64,000 bases of DNA from Euonymus europaeus (GCA_963580455.1 OY756966.1:10188501-10252500); one strand, 5' to 3'; counted from the stretch's first letter, positions 46,630 through 58,703 are shown. The notes: a model not told the origin generated them from the sequence alone. Translations and numbers: made by a program.

Positions 46630-48687
46630 ATGTCTTCCCCTTCTTCGGATAGTGTTGGTAATTTGTTAGAGAATGCCGATTTAGGTTCTTCTCCATCTAC
46701 CTCTACTTCCCCCCTGTTAGGATGAATCTTAGGCTTCCCCTAGCAAAACGCCCCTTCTTTGCCCCTCCTGGGTTCAAGGCTCCCCTGCAGGAAGCCCGAG
46801 CAGCAAGTGATGGTACTAGGGAGCCTAGAAACCTAAGTTGTAGCCTTACCGCCTATGAGGTGGAAGCCCAATGCAAACTATTCGCTATTCCCTATCCCGG
46901 CAGGCCGGTGCCTAAGGGGGTTTCTCCTTTCAATCCCCAGCATGGGGAGTTTGCCATTTCCACTACTGCTCTTTCATATGGGTGTCGAATTCCTATGGCT
47001 CCGGTAATATGTTCCTTATTTTCTCAGTTTGATATATGCCCCACCTGTTTAGCCCCTAACTCTTGGGTGTTCCTCGGCACAATACTCCATTATTGTGATG
47101 AGCTCCGTGTTCCTTTTTCTTTGAATGTTCTTCAGCACATTTTTTCGCTATGTCGAGCACCGAGGAACCCTGGGTTATGTTACTTGAAGTTTAAGAAGGG
47201 CCTACTGGCTCCTAAGTATTCTTCTTCCAACCATCATTGGAAATCCAACCATTTTTTTGTTCGGATACCTTTGAGTGAGAACGAGGTTCTTCCTTTTAGG
47301 ACCTCATAGACATTCCCCAAATTCAGCAAGTTTCAGCGTTTGCCTCAACTTTCTCACGAGGAGCTTGATTGGTATCTGACCCTCAAACAACCTTTCACCA
47401 AACCTTCCATACCCCTCGTGTGCCGGGCTGTAGACTTTAAAAGGGCACATAGGTCTGAGCGAGCAATGCAAGGTGGGGACTTGCTCTTGCTCGGTTTATC
47501 CATGTAGTTGCTTTATCTCTTAATTTTCTTGTTAACTTGTTTCTGTATTTTTCAGATATGTCTTTAGCTACAGAGTATTTGAAGATGCAGAAAAAGGCGG
47601 CAGCTTTGGGCCAGAAGAGGAGACCCTCTGGGGAGGCTGAGCCGAGCAAAAGGAAGAAAGTTCCAGCTGGGGGAATTCGCTTGAAACCTGGCCTAGGAAA
47701 AGACCTAGGTCGGGGACGTGGGGTTTATATTTGCACACCAACTTTTCGATCAGTCGGCTCTTCTTCTCGCGTCTCGGAGGCGCGCTCCTCATCTCCACCT
47801 TATCGAATGGGGGATATTCACGCTCCCCAGTGGAACATTCGCCTCTCGGACACGGTGGCCAACTCTCAAGTGGCCTTGGAAATGCTCGAGAAGCTCTCTC
47901 TCCCCTCGGATCAGCGGCGAGCCGAGAAGATGTCTATCGAGGAAAAAATGGAGGCCTCTGCTGTAAAGTTTTTGGAGGTATTGACTTTTCCTAGCTTTGT
48001 TAGTCTTCTTCTTCGCTTTTCTTTTATAATTTGTTTTATTGTTGCTTTTAGCTGGCCTCCCTTCTCGGGAAACTCTCTGTCGATGTCCGAAGCTCGGCGG
48101 CCGAGAAGAATACCATTTCTCAGGAAATCCACCTGCTCAAAGGGGCCCTAGGTCGGACTGAGACGACATTGCAGCTTTCTCGGAGGGATCTCAAGAAGGC
48201 CTAGGAGTTTGAGGCTCTTCTGGCCACCAAGCTGAAGGAGACCGAGGAGGAGCTGGCGAAGCAAAGGTCGGCCACTGAAGTAGAGGGGGCCCAGATGTTC
48301 GAGAGTGGTCGCCAATCCGGTCTTCAAGAGTTCAGGGACTCCACGGAATTCCAGTTCACCCTTAAGCAAGAGGGCTTTTTCTGCTTCCAGACTGCTGTCA
48401 AGAAAGCTCGGAGGTTCCTTGCTAGCAAGGGTCAGAGCTCGGAGATCATGGATGAGCTGTGTCCTGGCCTCGCCGGGAAGGACGACGTGGACGTTGTCAA
48501 GGAGGAGGCGTACGAGCAGTTCCGCCTTCTTCAGGAGGATGGGGACGACGAGGACGACATCGAGGCGTATATGAACACCGATGTTACTCTCGCTCCTACG
48601 GAAGACAATGCTCCCCTTAAACTTGCTCATGGCGACGAGCCCGAGAAGCGCCTGACCACCAAGGAGCCAGTTGATGTAGAAAACTAG
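46630..48687 (+). pseudogene. TE7 antisense ORF, three exons (decayed)
   Basis: Plus-strand gene opposite to pol. Exon 1 (46630-47472) starts MSSPSSDSV, shifts frame near 46720 and continues with LTAYEVEAQCKLFAIP, AISTTALSYGCRIPM and CDELRVPFSLNVLQH, the 'putative gypsy type transposon' domain; a TGG to TAG stop is at 47307-47309. Intron 1 is 47473-47555 (CAAG/GTGGGG to TTTTTCAG). Exon 2 (47556-47977) has a basic KKAAALGQKRRPSGEAEPSK segment. Intron 2 is 47978-48051 (GAG/GTATTG to GCTTTTAG). Exon 3 (48052-48687) is a long coiled coil (KLKETEEELAKQRS) with an acidic end (EDGDDEDDIEAY) and one TAG at 48202-48204. Phases match at both introns. The function is unknown; a role as gag-like or regulatory protein is speculation. 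Confidence 0.75.
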
Positions 48688-49184
48688 TTAATTTTTTAGA
48701 TTGTTCCACTGTAATTTTAGAAATGTTTCCTTGCTTTCTATGTAGATGACTTAATTATTAATGAAGTTTCTTTTCTTGTCGTCTTTCGTGATTGTCATTA
48801 ATCTGCCTTCGTTTATGCTCGGGTATTGTAACTTAAAATGTTTTAAGCTGTAATAGATCCGAGCAAAGCTAGTTAGTTGTTGTGGCCTAGACTGCTCTGG
48901 GTCGTAGGAAACTTGTTTTCACTTGGCTGTTGTAACTCAATGGGACTGAGTTGTAACATGTCAAGTATCTTCTCGTCCACTGCAATTTGAGAAGCGAGGA
49001 ATAATGCTCGGCCATTGTAACTTAGGTAAAATAAGTTGTAATGTTCCAGGGCAATGTACTGAGAATCTTGATAAGCGAACGAGCTACTTTCATTGAAATG
49101 AGAAAAGTCCTAGGACTCGTGTAGGGAACGAGTAGTTAAAATAAAAGGGGTTCTTAAATACATGCCGACAAAAGAAAGTTAAAT
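48688..49184. other. TE7 spacer between convergent genes
   Basis: No gene seen. It holds the 3' end of the plus-strand gene and repeated fragments such as GCTCGG...ATTGTAACTTA (48815-48835, 49006-49026) followed by a GTAAT stretch. Both the antisense gene and the integrase point into it, so transcripts would overlap here. Confidence 0.6.
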
Positions 49185-50624
49185 GTAGTATCTTCGGAGG
49201 TTTTCAGCATTCCATGGTCGCATCTCTCCTGATTTCTCGGGATTCTCCAACATGTAGGTTCCATCCAGCACAACCCTGATAACCCGAAATGGGCCTTCCC
49301 AAGTCTCCCCGAGCTTGCCAGGATGCTTTCCAGCTGCAGCAGCTTTTCTGAGTACCTAATCTCCCTCAGAGAATCTCCTTGTTCGGACTCTTTTGTTGTG
49401 GTAACGAGTTGTCCCTTGCTTTTAAGCTGCAGTCCTGATCCGAGCAGTCTCCCGAGCTTCTTCCAAGAGATCCAGATTGTTAAGTAGCAAGTCGTTGTTT
49501 TCTGACTCATTGAAGTTAACAAACCGGGGAGTGGGGACCCCGATCTCTACTGGAATGACAACTTCTAATCCAAACATTAGGTAGAAAGGTGTTTCTCCAA
49601 TTGACGTTCTTGGCGTAGTCCTGTATGACCAGAGGACGCTGTGGAGTTGCTCGGTCCAAAGCCCCTTGGCTTGGTCTAGATGAGTTTTTAGTCCCTGAAG
49701 GATGATCCAGTTGGTTACTTCAACCTGACCATTAGCTGGAGGATGCGCTACAGTAGTGATTCTTAGATTGATGCCCAGCTCTTCACAAAATTCTCAGATG
49801 TTCGCACTTACAAACTGTCGACCATTATCTGTAATATGGATCCGAGGAACGCCATACCTGTAGAAGATGGTTTTCCAGATGAAGTCTTTTACCTTGTGGT
49901 CGGTGATAGTTGTGAGAGGCTCGGCTTCAACCCACTTTGTGAAGTAATCTACTGCCACTATGAGAAACTTCCTTTGAGCTATTGCCTAGGGGAAGGGTCC
50001 CAGCTGGTCTAGCCCTCATTGAGCAAAGGGACAAGGGTTCTCGATAACAGTCATCTTGGATGGTGGAAGGTGTGGTATGGTAGCATGTCTCTGGCACTTG
50101 TCGCACTTTCGTACCAGATCCTCGGCATCTTTCCTCATGTTCGGCCAATAATAGCCACAGCGTAAGACCTTGTTAGCTAAGGTCCTTGCTCCTGCATGGC
50201 TGCCACAAACTCCTTCATGCACTTCTCGGAGAGCGTACTCGGACTCCCGTGGAGCAAGACACTTAAGGTAAGGGAGAGTGAAAGATCTTCTATACAGCGT
50301 TCCTTGTATGATTGAATACCCCGTTGCCCTTGCTCGGAGATTTCTAGCCTCGTTCTTATCCTCAGGTAATACTCCATCTGTGAGGAACGTTCGTATAGGA
50401 TCCATCCAAGACGGTTCCGTGTTAATCTCGATGATAGCCCTAACGAAGATGCTCGGATTCGGTAATATCTCTATTCGTACTGACGAGGCCTTGTCTTTTT
50501 TAGAGGCCGATGCTAGTCGAGCTAGCACGTCGGCTTGCTGATTCTCTTCTCGGGGCACTCTCCGTATTTCAACGTTCAGGATTTCACTCATTAGTTGCTT
50601 AGTTTTCTCCAAATACTTGATCAT
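49185..50624 (-). pseudogene. pol: TE7 integrase (broken)
   Basis: Minus strand. 50624-50016 is open: RNase H C-terminus (EIRRVPREENQQADVLARL) then H2C2 domain (HEGVCGSHAGARTLANK, KCDKCQRHA) of a Tat-type integrase. A TGG to TGA stop is at 50018-50016. The core (about 50015-49450) has VAVDYFTKWVEAEPL, TDNGRQF and QVEVTN carrying the DDE residues, with TAG and TGA stops (near 49990 and 49795), followed by GETPFYLMFGLEVVIPVEI. After a TAA near 49430 the C-terminal GPFRVIRVV and PWNAENLRRYY end can still be read near 49300-49185. Confidence 0.87.
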
Positions 50625-50753
50625 GTTGGAGCCTCTCGCTTCGTACTCGCCAACTTTAACCCAGCTAGGAGCGCTTCGTACTCGGCCTCGTTGTTGGAAG
50701 CTTTGAATTGGAAACGGAGAGCCTTGATGGTCTTTCTCTTCGTATAGACAGTC
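50625..50753 (-). pseudogene. pol: TE7 RNase H fragment
   Basis: Minus-strand LRFQFKASNNEAEYEALLAGLKLA (shown shortened as FKASNNEAEYEALLAGL) at about 50720-50655, then a frameshift before the next open part at 50624. This is the second catalytic-acid region of Tat RNase H. Everything upstream (RT, protease, gag) is missing; LTR sequence begins at 50754. Confidence 0.8.
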
Positions 50754-51193
50754 TTCTCGGTGGGGGTTGTCCTGTAGAAATGAACAAACGTAAGCTAGAG
50801 GCCCGCCAGAGAGTGTTCTCTGGCGTTGGCACTCCGATGCTTAAGTCGGATGCTTGCACAGAGAATCTCTCCGAAGAACACTGCTCGGTGTTCTAGGGAA
50901 ATGTGTAAATAGTGTTTTTTAGTGAAAGAGTCATCCATTTTACCTGTGGGGTAACCACTTCATATAGTGAAGGTGGTTTCCATTAATAGAATTCGAGTGG
51001 TGGTGAATAATACCTTGCCAAATGAAGGAATTATTGTTTTACTGGGAGCTTGTTCTGTCCTGAAGGTACGGAGCCGAGAAGGGCATCTCTATTGCTCAGT
51101 ACCGAGAATATCCCAGCGAGAAAGGTGGTGTCTTATGTTGACAGCTGTTGCCACGTGTCTTATTCTGATTGGAGAGGATAAATATCCTCATCA
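50754..51193 (-). repeat. TE7 right LTR (5' LTR)
   Basis: 440 bp, same length and edges as the left copy. Its TATA position reads TATATGAAG, one change from the left copy. The minus-strand end CCCCCACCGAGAA runs into RNase H sequence with no PBS, so the internal deletion starts at this LTR. Confidence 0.82.
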
Positions 51194-51560
51194 GAAGGTT
51201 TTGGCAAATTTCGAACAAAAGATGTTCCTTTGGCATTATTTGACAATGAAACAATTTATGGAGCCCATACAAGTAAATTTAGACATAAAATAACAATAAA
51301 AGTGTACACCGATCAACTTTGATGCTTCCAAGTTCCTCAACTCTCGAAATAGAGAATCTTTTAATGGTTTTAGTCAATTTTGAACCAAATAATTTCTTTT
51401 GACATCATTTGAAAACAAAAAAAAATCTACGAAGCCTATATTAGTAAATTTAGACTTAAAATAACAATAAAAAGTGTAGTAGATCAACTTTGATGGTTCA
51501 AAATTGCTCTATTTTGTCCATGGAGGAACTTTTAAGGATTTTATCCTTTTTGGTACGAAA
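51194..51560. repeat. Satellite block d
   Basis: About two monomers between TE7 and LTR8, one with CATTATTTGACAA. It ends CGAAA, duplicated after LTR8. Confidence 0.93.
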
Positions 51561-53689
51561 TGTGATGCCCCGACCCAAATTCCAAGCACTAAGCCAGGAG
51601 CGCCACGTTAGACGTGTACTCTGTCACTACGGACCTCACCACACGTCATCCTAACCCCGGATTCTAATAGAAATGTGACAGCACCTCCCCGTATATCGGA
51701 GGGTGCTGGCCATCTATCCACATTCACACACTAGGCATGGCCTCAAGCCTCCTAATCACATGCAATCAATAAGCAGAGCATAATCATATCAATAATAACA
51801 TCAAAGACTATAAAAGTCTATCAATCCTGACCCAAGGTCCACCATCCAGGTACGGGAGTCCCGATCACATGACACATACCTCCCGACCATCCATCCAACA
51901 TACCGAAAAGGTATTTAAGCAACATAATATTCAACCAATAAAAGTACTATTTGTACTTAAATCATAACCAAGGTTTCCAAACAACCAAATACAATCCTAG
52001 TACTCCTAGGGTGGCCATCCATGTCACGCAACCTCCTACTAATCCACAGCCCGGTTCTCAACACCAGACTCACCTGAAGGATAGAGAAAAGGAATAGGGT
52101 GAGCAGGAGGCTCAGTAGGGAACATAAGAGTAGTCATTAAGAATGTAAAGGTTGAATATTTAAACAAGGTAAATGCAGCAACATGACATCTAAAATGTCA
52201 CAACGATATATAACCTCGAGCTACACCCTACAACGCCTAGCACCAATCAACGAATATTCTAGAAAATCATCGAAATCCTTGTACTTTGCCTCCGAACAAC
52301 TATAGGTGCACCATCACAGTGAGAATCCCGATTCCGGCAACAATGTACCTATTCGGTACCCAACATCACACAAAATTAGAACCTAGGGATATTACGAGTC
52401 CGTGCTCGTAGACCTGATGCATCTATAACAGATGTCCAATTATGTCAGGAAAAAAAATATATATATATAAGACAATCCTATATATATACTTAACTGCATG
52501 ATGCATGAACGAGGATTATCATGCCCAATATATGATTAAGCACTCAAAGGGTATGCAAGTAATCAATAATCAATAATCAACAAACGTTCGTTCTACCTAC
52601 GGAACAATTTAGGAAAGAACACAAGAGGTAATGACCAGATGAAGAAATTCAACTGCTCTTTAGAGAACAAAGAACACGATAAAGAAAATGAGTTAAGAAT
52701 CCCTACCTCATTTCCCAAGCAAAAGCTTACCAACTCAAATTCCCAAAACTAGGGTTTTGAGCTTTTCTCTCAACCTATCAATTTCAACCAACCAATCCCA
52801 TATACTCATATCAATAACATTCACATACCATAAAAACATGAATTTATTCACAAATCAAGAGAGAAGGTATAGAGACATACCTTCTCTCTCTAGGATTTCA
52901 CCAAATCCTCCAAACTCCACCCAATTCAAAACTCAACCTAAACCAATGATCAAACCTAGTAAAACAATCATAAATACCCCTAGAATCAACATATCTAAGC
53001 CCTAAATTCCATCTATTACCGAATCAAACGAAATCTAGAAAAACCCTAGATTTTTCAAAACTAGAAAAACTTACTTGAATCTTGGAAATCTCCTCCAAAT
53101 CTTGTTTAAATCTTCAATCCAAGCTCTAAATCTTCAATAATCTCTCAAAACCTCAATTTATCACTCTAATTTTCTCTCCCTCTGTCTCTAAAAATCGGCT
53201 TCTCCAAGAAGAATGAAGAAAATGGCTCACGTAACATCACTTAACAGCTCGGGGAACACCTAGGTGCTCGGAATTGCGCCTAGGTGCATTGACTTTAAGT
53301 TTTGGGTTAAACACGCTGTTCTGGGCGCTATCCTGGGCGTACATAGAAAGTTCGCCCAGGCAGAGTGCGCCTAGGCGGGTGCCTAGGCACCCATGCACCA
53401 ATTCCATTTCTGTTGCGCACCGGACATTTTGTACAGGCCTAGGCGCACCGGCTAGGTGTGTGGCTTACTTTTCTAGCTCCGTCTCGGTCGTAGATTTGAT
53501 TTGATATATTATGGACCACAAAGGGACATCTGTGCTAAACGTTATGACCGATTTACTGAACCTAGTTCAAAAACTACCCTTTACGGTCTTATACATCTCC
53601 AATGGTCTAGTACCTTTTCGAACCCATTTTTCAATAACTTATTACTTAAAATTTAACCAAACATAATATTTTTGGTTTGGGGTTTCACA
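51561..53689 (-). repeat. LTR8: solo Tekay-type LTR, TSD CGAAA
   Basis: 2129 bp, plus-strand ends TGTGATGCCC and GGTTTCACA, flanked by CGAAA (51556-51560 and 53690-53694). There is no internal sequence, so the element was reduced by LTR-LTR recombination. On the minus strand it has the U3 cluster of CCTAGG palindromes (about 53470-53250), a GT splice-like donor at 53074-53073 (AAGTAAGT) and an acceptor CTTCAG ending at 52074, about 1001 nt apart. It is the same family as LTR2 and related to TE1. Confidence 0.94.
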
Positions 53690-56600
53690 CGAAAGATGAC
53701 CATTTCGCAACAAAACAATGTACAAAGATTTTAATCATTAATTTAGACAAAAAAAAGTGTACGCCGACCAACTCTAATGGTTCAGATTTGTTAAACTCTC
53801 TCCGCAGATGAACTTTTAAAGGTTGTGTCTAATTTCGTACGAATGTTGACCTTTTTGTAACAAAACAATCTACATAACATATAATTGTTAATTTAGACAT
53901 AGAATAATTATAAAAAAATGTACACCAATCAACTTTCATTCTTCCGAGATCCTAAACACTCTCCATGGAGGATCTTTTAAATATTTTGGCCAATTTTGAA
54001 AGAAAGATGTTACTTTGTCATAATTTGACAATGAAGCAATCTATAAAGCCTATACTAATAAATTTGGACTTCAAATAATAAATAAAAAGTGTACTCCGAT
54101 CATCTTTGAAGATTCGAAATTCCTTAACTCTCTTCATGGACGAACTTTTAAAGTTTTTTTTTTGCAATTTGGTATGAAAGTTAGCCTTTTGGCAATGAAA
54201 GAATTTACGGAGCCTATAATCATTAATGAAGAAATAAAATAAGAATAAAAATTGTACACGATTAACTTCGATGATTCAAAATTGCTCATCTCTCTTTGGA
54301 GGACCTTTTATTGGTTTTGTGCAAATTGGTATGAAAGTTGGCCCTTTAGCAACGAAAGAATCAATGAAGCCTATAATCGATAATTTTAAAATAAATAACT
54401 ATAAAAATTGTACACTTATCAAATTTGGTGGATCAGAGATGCTTCACTCTCTCCATAGAGGAACTTTTAAAGGTTTTGTTGTTTTTGATATAAAAGTTGG
54501 CATTTTGGCAACAAAATAATCTACGGATATATAATATTTAATTTAGACATAAAATAACGAGAAAAAGTGTACAACGATCAACTTTGATTATTCTAAATTG
54601 CTCAACTATCTACACCGAGGGACTTTTAAAGGTTTTGTAGAATTTGCCATGAAAATTGCCCATTTTGCAATGAAACAATCTACGGGGCCTATAATCATTA
54701 ATGCACAGATAAAGTATCAATAAAAAGTGTACACTAATGAGCTTTGATGGTTCGTAATTGCTCCACTTTCTATGTAGAGGAATTTTTGAAGGTTTTGACC
54801 AATTTGGGACAAAAGATGTTCATTTGGTATCATTTGACAATGAAACAATCTACGTAGCGTATACTAGTAAATTTATACTTAAAATAACAACAAAAGTGTA
54901 TACCAATCAAGTTTGATGCTTTTGAAATTCTCAACTCTCCCGATATAGGATGATTTAATAGTTTTGGCCAATTTGGAACGAAAGATATTCTTTTGACATC
55001 ATTTCTAAACGAAACAATCTACGAAACCTATATTAATAAATTTAGGCTTAAAATAAAAAAAAATACTATGATCAACTTTGATGGTTCGGAATTGGTCTAC
55101 TCTCTCCATGCATGAACTTTTAAAGTTTTTGTCCTTTTTTGGTACGAAAGTTCATCTTTTGGCAAAGAACCACTATATGAATCATATAATCATTAATTTA
55201 GACGTAAAATAACAACACAAAGTGTACACCGATCAACTTTTATGGTTCAAAATTGCTCAAATCTCTCCACAAAAGAACTTTTAAAATTTTTGTCCCATTT
55301 GTAACGAAAAGTATTACTTTGGCATCATTTGACAATAACACATTCTACGAAGTTTATACAAGTAAATTTTGACAAAAAAAATAACAATAAAAGGTGTACT
55401 GCAATGACCTTTGATGGTTTGGAATTGCTCAACTCTCTCAAAGGATAAAATTTTAATGGTTTTTGTCCAATTTGGTATGAAAGTTGGCCTTTTGGCAACG
55501 AAACAATGTTCGAAGCCTAAAATCATTAATTTAGACAAAAAATAACAATAAAAAGTACTCACCGATCAACTTCATGGTTCACAATTGCTCAACTCTCTAC
55601 GTGGAGGAACTTTTAAAGGTTTTGTCCAATTTGGTACGAAAGTTGATCTTTTGGAAACAAAACAATCTACAGAGCGTATACTCATTAATTTAGAAAAAAA
55701 TAACCATAAAAAATTTAGATAGATAAACTTTGATGCTTTCTAGATCCTCAACTCTCTCCATGGAGGATCATTTATTGGCTTTGGCCAATTTGTAACGAAA
55801 AATATTCCTTTGGCATCATTTGTCGACGAAACAATCTACGAAGATTATAACAGAAAATTCAGACCTAAAATAACAATTCAAAGTGTATTTTGATCAACTT
55901 TGACAGTTCAGAATTGCACTATATCGATGGATGAACTTTTAAAGATTTTGTCCAATTTGGTTGGAAAGTAGGCTTTTTGGCAACGAAACAATCTACGGAG
56001 CCTATAATCGTTAATTTATACATAAAATAACAATAAAAAGTATAGTATAAATCGATCAACTTTGATGCTTCCGAGAACCTCTACTCTCTCCATGGAGTAA
56101 CTTTGAGAGGTTTTGGCCAATTTGGAACAAAAAATAAAAATTGTACTCTGAGTAACTTTGATGGTTTGAAATTTCTTTACTCTCTCCATGGAGAAATTTT
56201 AAATGTTTTGTCATTTTTGGTACAAAATTTGACCTTTTGGAAATGAAACAATATATGAATCCTAATATCGTTAATTTAGACATAAAATAAGAAAAAAAAA
56301 TGTATATCGATCAATTTTAATTGTTCAGAATTTCTCAACTCTCTTCATGGAGAAACTTTTAATGGTTTTGTTCAATTTGGTACATATATTTTCCTTTTGT
56401 GACGAAACAATCTACGGAGCCTATAATCATTAATTCAGAGATAAAATATCAATAAAAAGTGTACACTGATCAACTTTAATGGTTCAAAATTATTCAACTC
56501 TCTCAATGGAGGAACTTTTAAAGGTTTTGTTTAATTTGGTAAGAACCTTTTGGAAACGAAACAATTTACGAAGCCTATAATCATTAATTTAGACATAAGA

Positions 56601-58398
56601 TAACAATAAAAAGTTTATGTCGATCAACTTTACTAGTTTGAAATTGCTCAACTCTCTCCATAGAAGAATTTTTGAAGGTTTTTGCAAATTTTGAACGAAA
56701 GATGTCCCTTTGCCATTATTTGTCAATGAAACAATCTACAAAAACTATACTAGTAAATTTAGACTTAAAATAACCATAAAAGTGATACCAATCAACTTTG
56801 ATGCTTCCGAGTTCCTCAACTCTCCCGATAGAGGATATTTTAATGGTTTTGGACAATTTGGAACGAAAGATGTTCTTTTTACATCATTTCAAAACAAAAC
56901 AATCTATGGTGGCTATAATAGTAAATTTAGACTTAAAATAACAATAAAAAGTGCACTACTATCAACTTTGATGGTTCAGAATTGCTCTATTCTGTCCATG
57001 GAGAAACTTTTAAAGATTTTGTCCTTTTTGGTAAGAAAGTTGGCCTTTTGGCAACAATACAATTCAAGGAGCCTATAATCGTTAATTTAAACAAAAAATA
57101 AAAATAAAAAGTGTACACCGATTAATTTTGATGGTTCATAGTTGATTAACTCTCTCCGCATAGGAATTTTTAAAGGTTTTGTCTAATTTCATACGAATGT
57201 TGATGTTTCTATAATGAAACAATCTACACAACCTATAATCATTAATTTAGACATAGAATAATTATAAAAAATGTACACCAACAAAATTTGATTCTTACGC
57301 GATCCGGAACACTCTCCATGGAGGATATTTTATATATTTTGGCCATTGAAACAAAGATGTTACTTTGTCATCATTTGACAATGAAAGAATCTACAAAGCC
57401 TATACTAGAAAATCTGGACTTCAAATAACAGTAAAAAGTGTACTCCGATCAACTTTGACAGTTCGAAATTTCTCAAATCTTTCTATGGAGGAACTTTAAA
57501 AGATTATGTGCAATTTGATACGAAAGTTGGCCTTTTGGCTATGAAGGAATTTACGGAGCCTAAAATCATTAATTTAGACATAAAATAATAATAAAAAGTG
57601 TATACCGATCAACTTTGATGATTCAAAATTGCTCCATTCTCTCCATGGAGGAACTTTTATTGGTTTTGTGCAATTTGTTACGAAAGTTGACCCTTTGCCA
57701 ATGAAAGAATCAACAGAGCCTATAATCATTAATTTAGACATAAAATAAATATAAAAAGTGTACACTGATCAAATTTTATGGTTCTGGGATGCTCCACCCT
57801 CTCCATGGACGAACTTTTAAAGGTTTTGTCCTTTTTGATATGAAATTTGGCCTTTTGGCAACCAAAGAATCTACGGATCCTTTAATCGTTAATTTAAACA
57901 TAGAATAATGGTTAGAAATCGCTCAACTCTCCTAGTGGATGAAGTTTTAAAGATTTTTTCCAATTTGAAACGAAAGTAGTTTTTTGCCAACAAAACAATC
58001 TAGAAGACTGAACTCAAAAATTTAGATGGAAAATAATTTGTTTTACAACAATCAACTTTGATGATTCAGATCTTTTCAACTCTCTCAAAGGACAAACTTT
58101 TGATTGTTTTGCCCAATTTTGAAAGTTGGCTTTTTGGCAAAGAAACAATATACGAAGCCTATAATCCTTAATTGAGACATAAAATAACAATAAAAAGTGT
58201 ACATCGATCAAGTTTTATTGTTCGGAATTTCTCAACTCTCTCCTTAGAGTAACTTTTCAAAATTTTGTCATATTTTATATATGAAAGTTGATCTTTTGGG
58301 AGTGAAACAATTTACGGAGCCTATAATCGTTAATTTATAGAAAAAATAATGATAAAAAGTGTACACCAATAAATTTTGATGCTTGTGAGGTCCTCAAC
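53690..58398. repeat. Satellite block e
   Basis: About 29 monomers, from the CGAAA duplicated around LTR8 to TCAAC before TE9. A group of about five monomers at 53827-54550 recurs in the same order at 57181-57900, an offset of 3354 bp: shared marks include GAATGTTGA with a TAGAATAATTAT tail, TTCTTACGCGATCC/TTCTTCCGAGATCC with GATGTTACTTTGTCA, GGACTTCAAATAA, and ATTGGTTTTGTGCAA. Open frames here are repeat-derived. Confidence 0.94.
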
Positions 58399-58701
58399 TG
58401 ATGTAGAACAACTTGCTGCCACGTTTGAAGCCCAGCATAAAGGCAGGAAGAAATAATCTTTTATAGTTAATATCTGTAAGGGTACTTATGTATTTTACTT
58501 TCCAATGTATGCCCTAGTTGGCTTTTGTTTTGGAATGTAATGAGGAAAGCGCCGCTTGTCCAGACATTAAGATATAATTTTGATAAAAGATATCAAGCTT
58601 GCTTGAGTTTGTCTTACTGAGCTGGTGGATTCTAGATATCGACTTTGCAGGATTTACGCTAGTGAACCTGTGGTTTGTTCTTAGTAACTAGTGCTGCATC
58701 A
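58399..58701 (+). repeat. TE9 5' LTR
   Basis: 303 bp, TGATGTAGAAC to GTGCTGCATCA, starting right after satellite sequence. Only this copy is in the window. Confidence 0.85.
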
Positions 58702-58703
58702 AG

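Larger units (their letters stand above)
45822..51193 (-). mobile_element. TE7: Tat-type Ty3/gypsy element with antisense ORF, internally deleted
   Basis: Two direct repeats of 440 bp (45822-46261, 50754-51193) enclose, on the minus strand, the end of an RNase H and an integrase, and on the plus strand a spliced gene. RNase H sequence KASNNEAEYEALLAGL and the integrase type point to the Tat lineage. Antisense ORFs between pol and the 3' LTR are known from Tat-related elements such as Grande and RIRE2. Gag, protease, RT and the primer-binding site are missing: the right LTR copy runs straight into RNase H. No target duplication is found, and about 40 bp of satellite seem lost at the site. The outer left edge is uncertain. 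Confidence 0.85.

Noticed and set aside
47437..48630. Minus-strand ORFs at 47437-47649, 47568-47798, 48148-48630
   Set aside because: Shadows of the plus-strand antisense gene exons, which carry the recognisable domain and coherent splice phases.
10607..58398. Calling the satellite centromeric
   Set aside because: Monomer length and nesting fit, but neither CENH3 data nor centromere-specific CRM-type elements are seen here.
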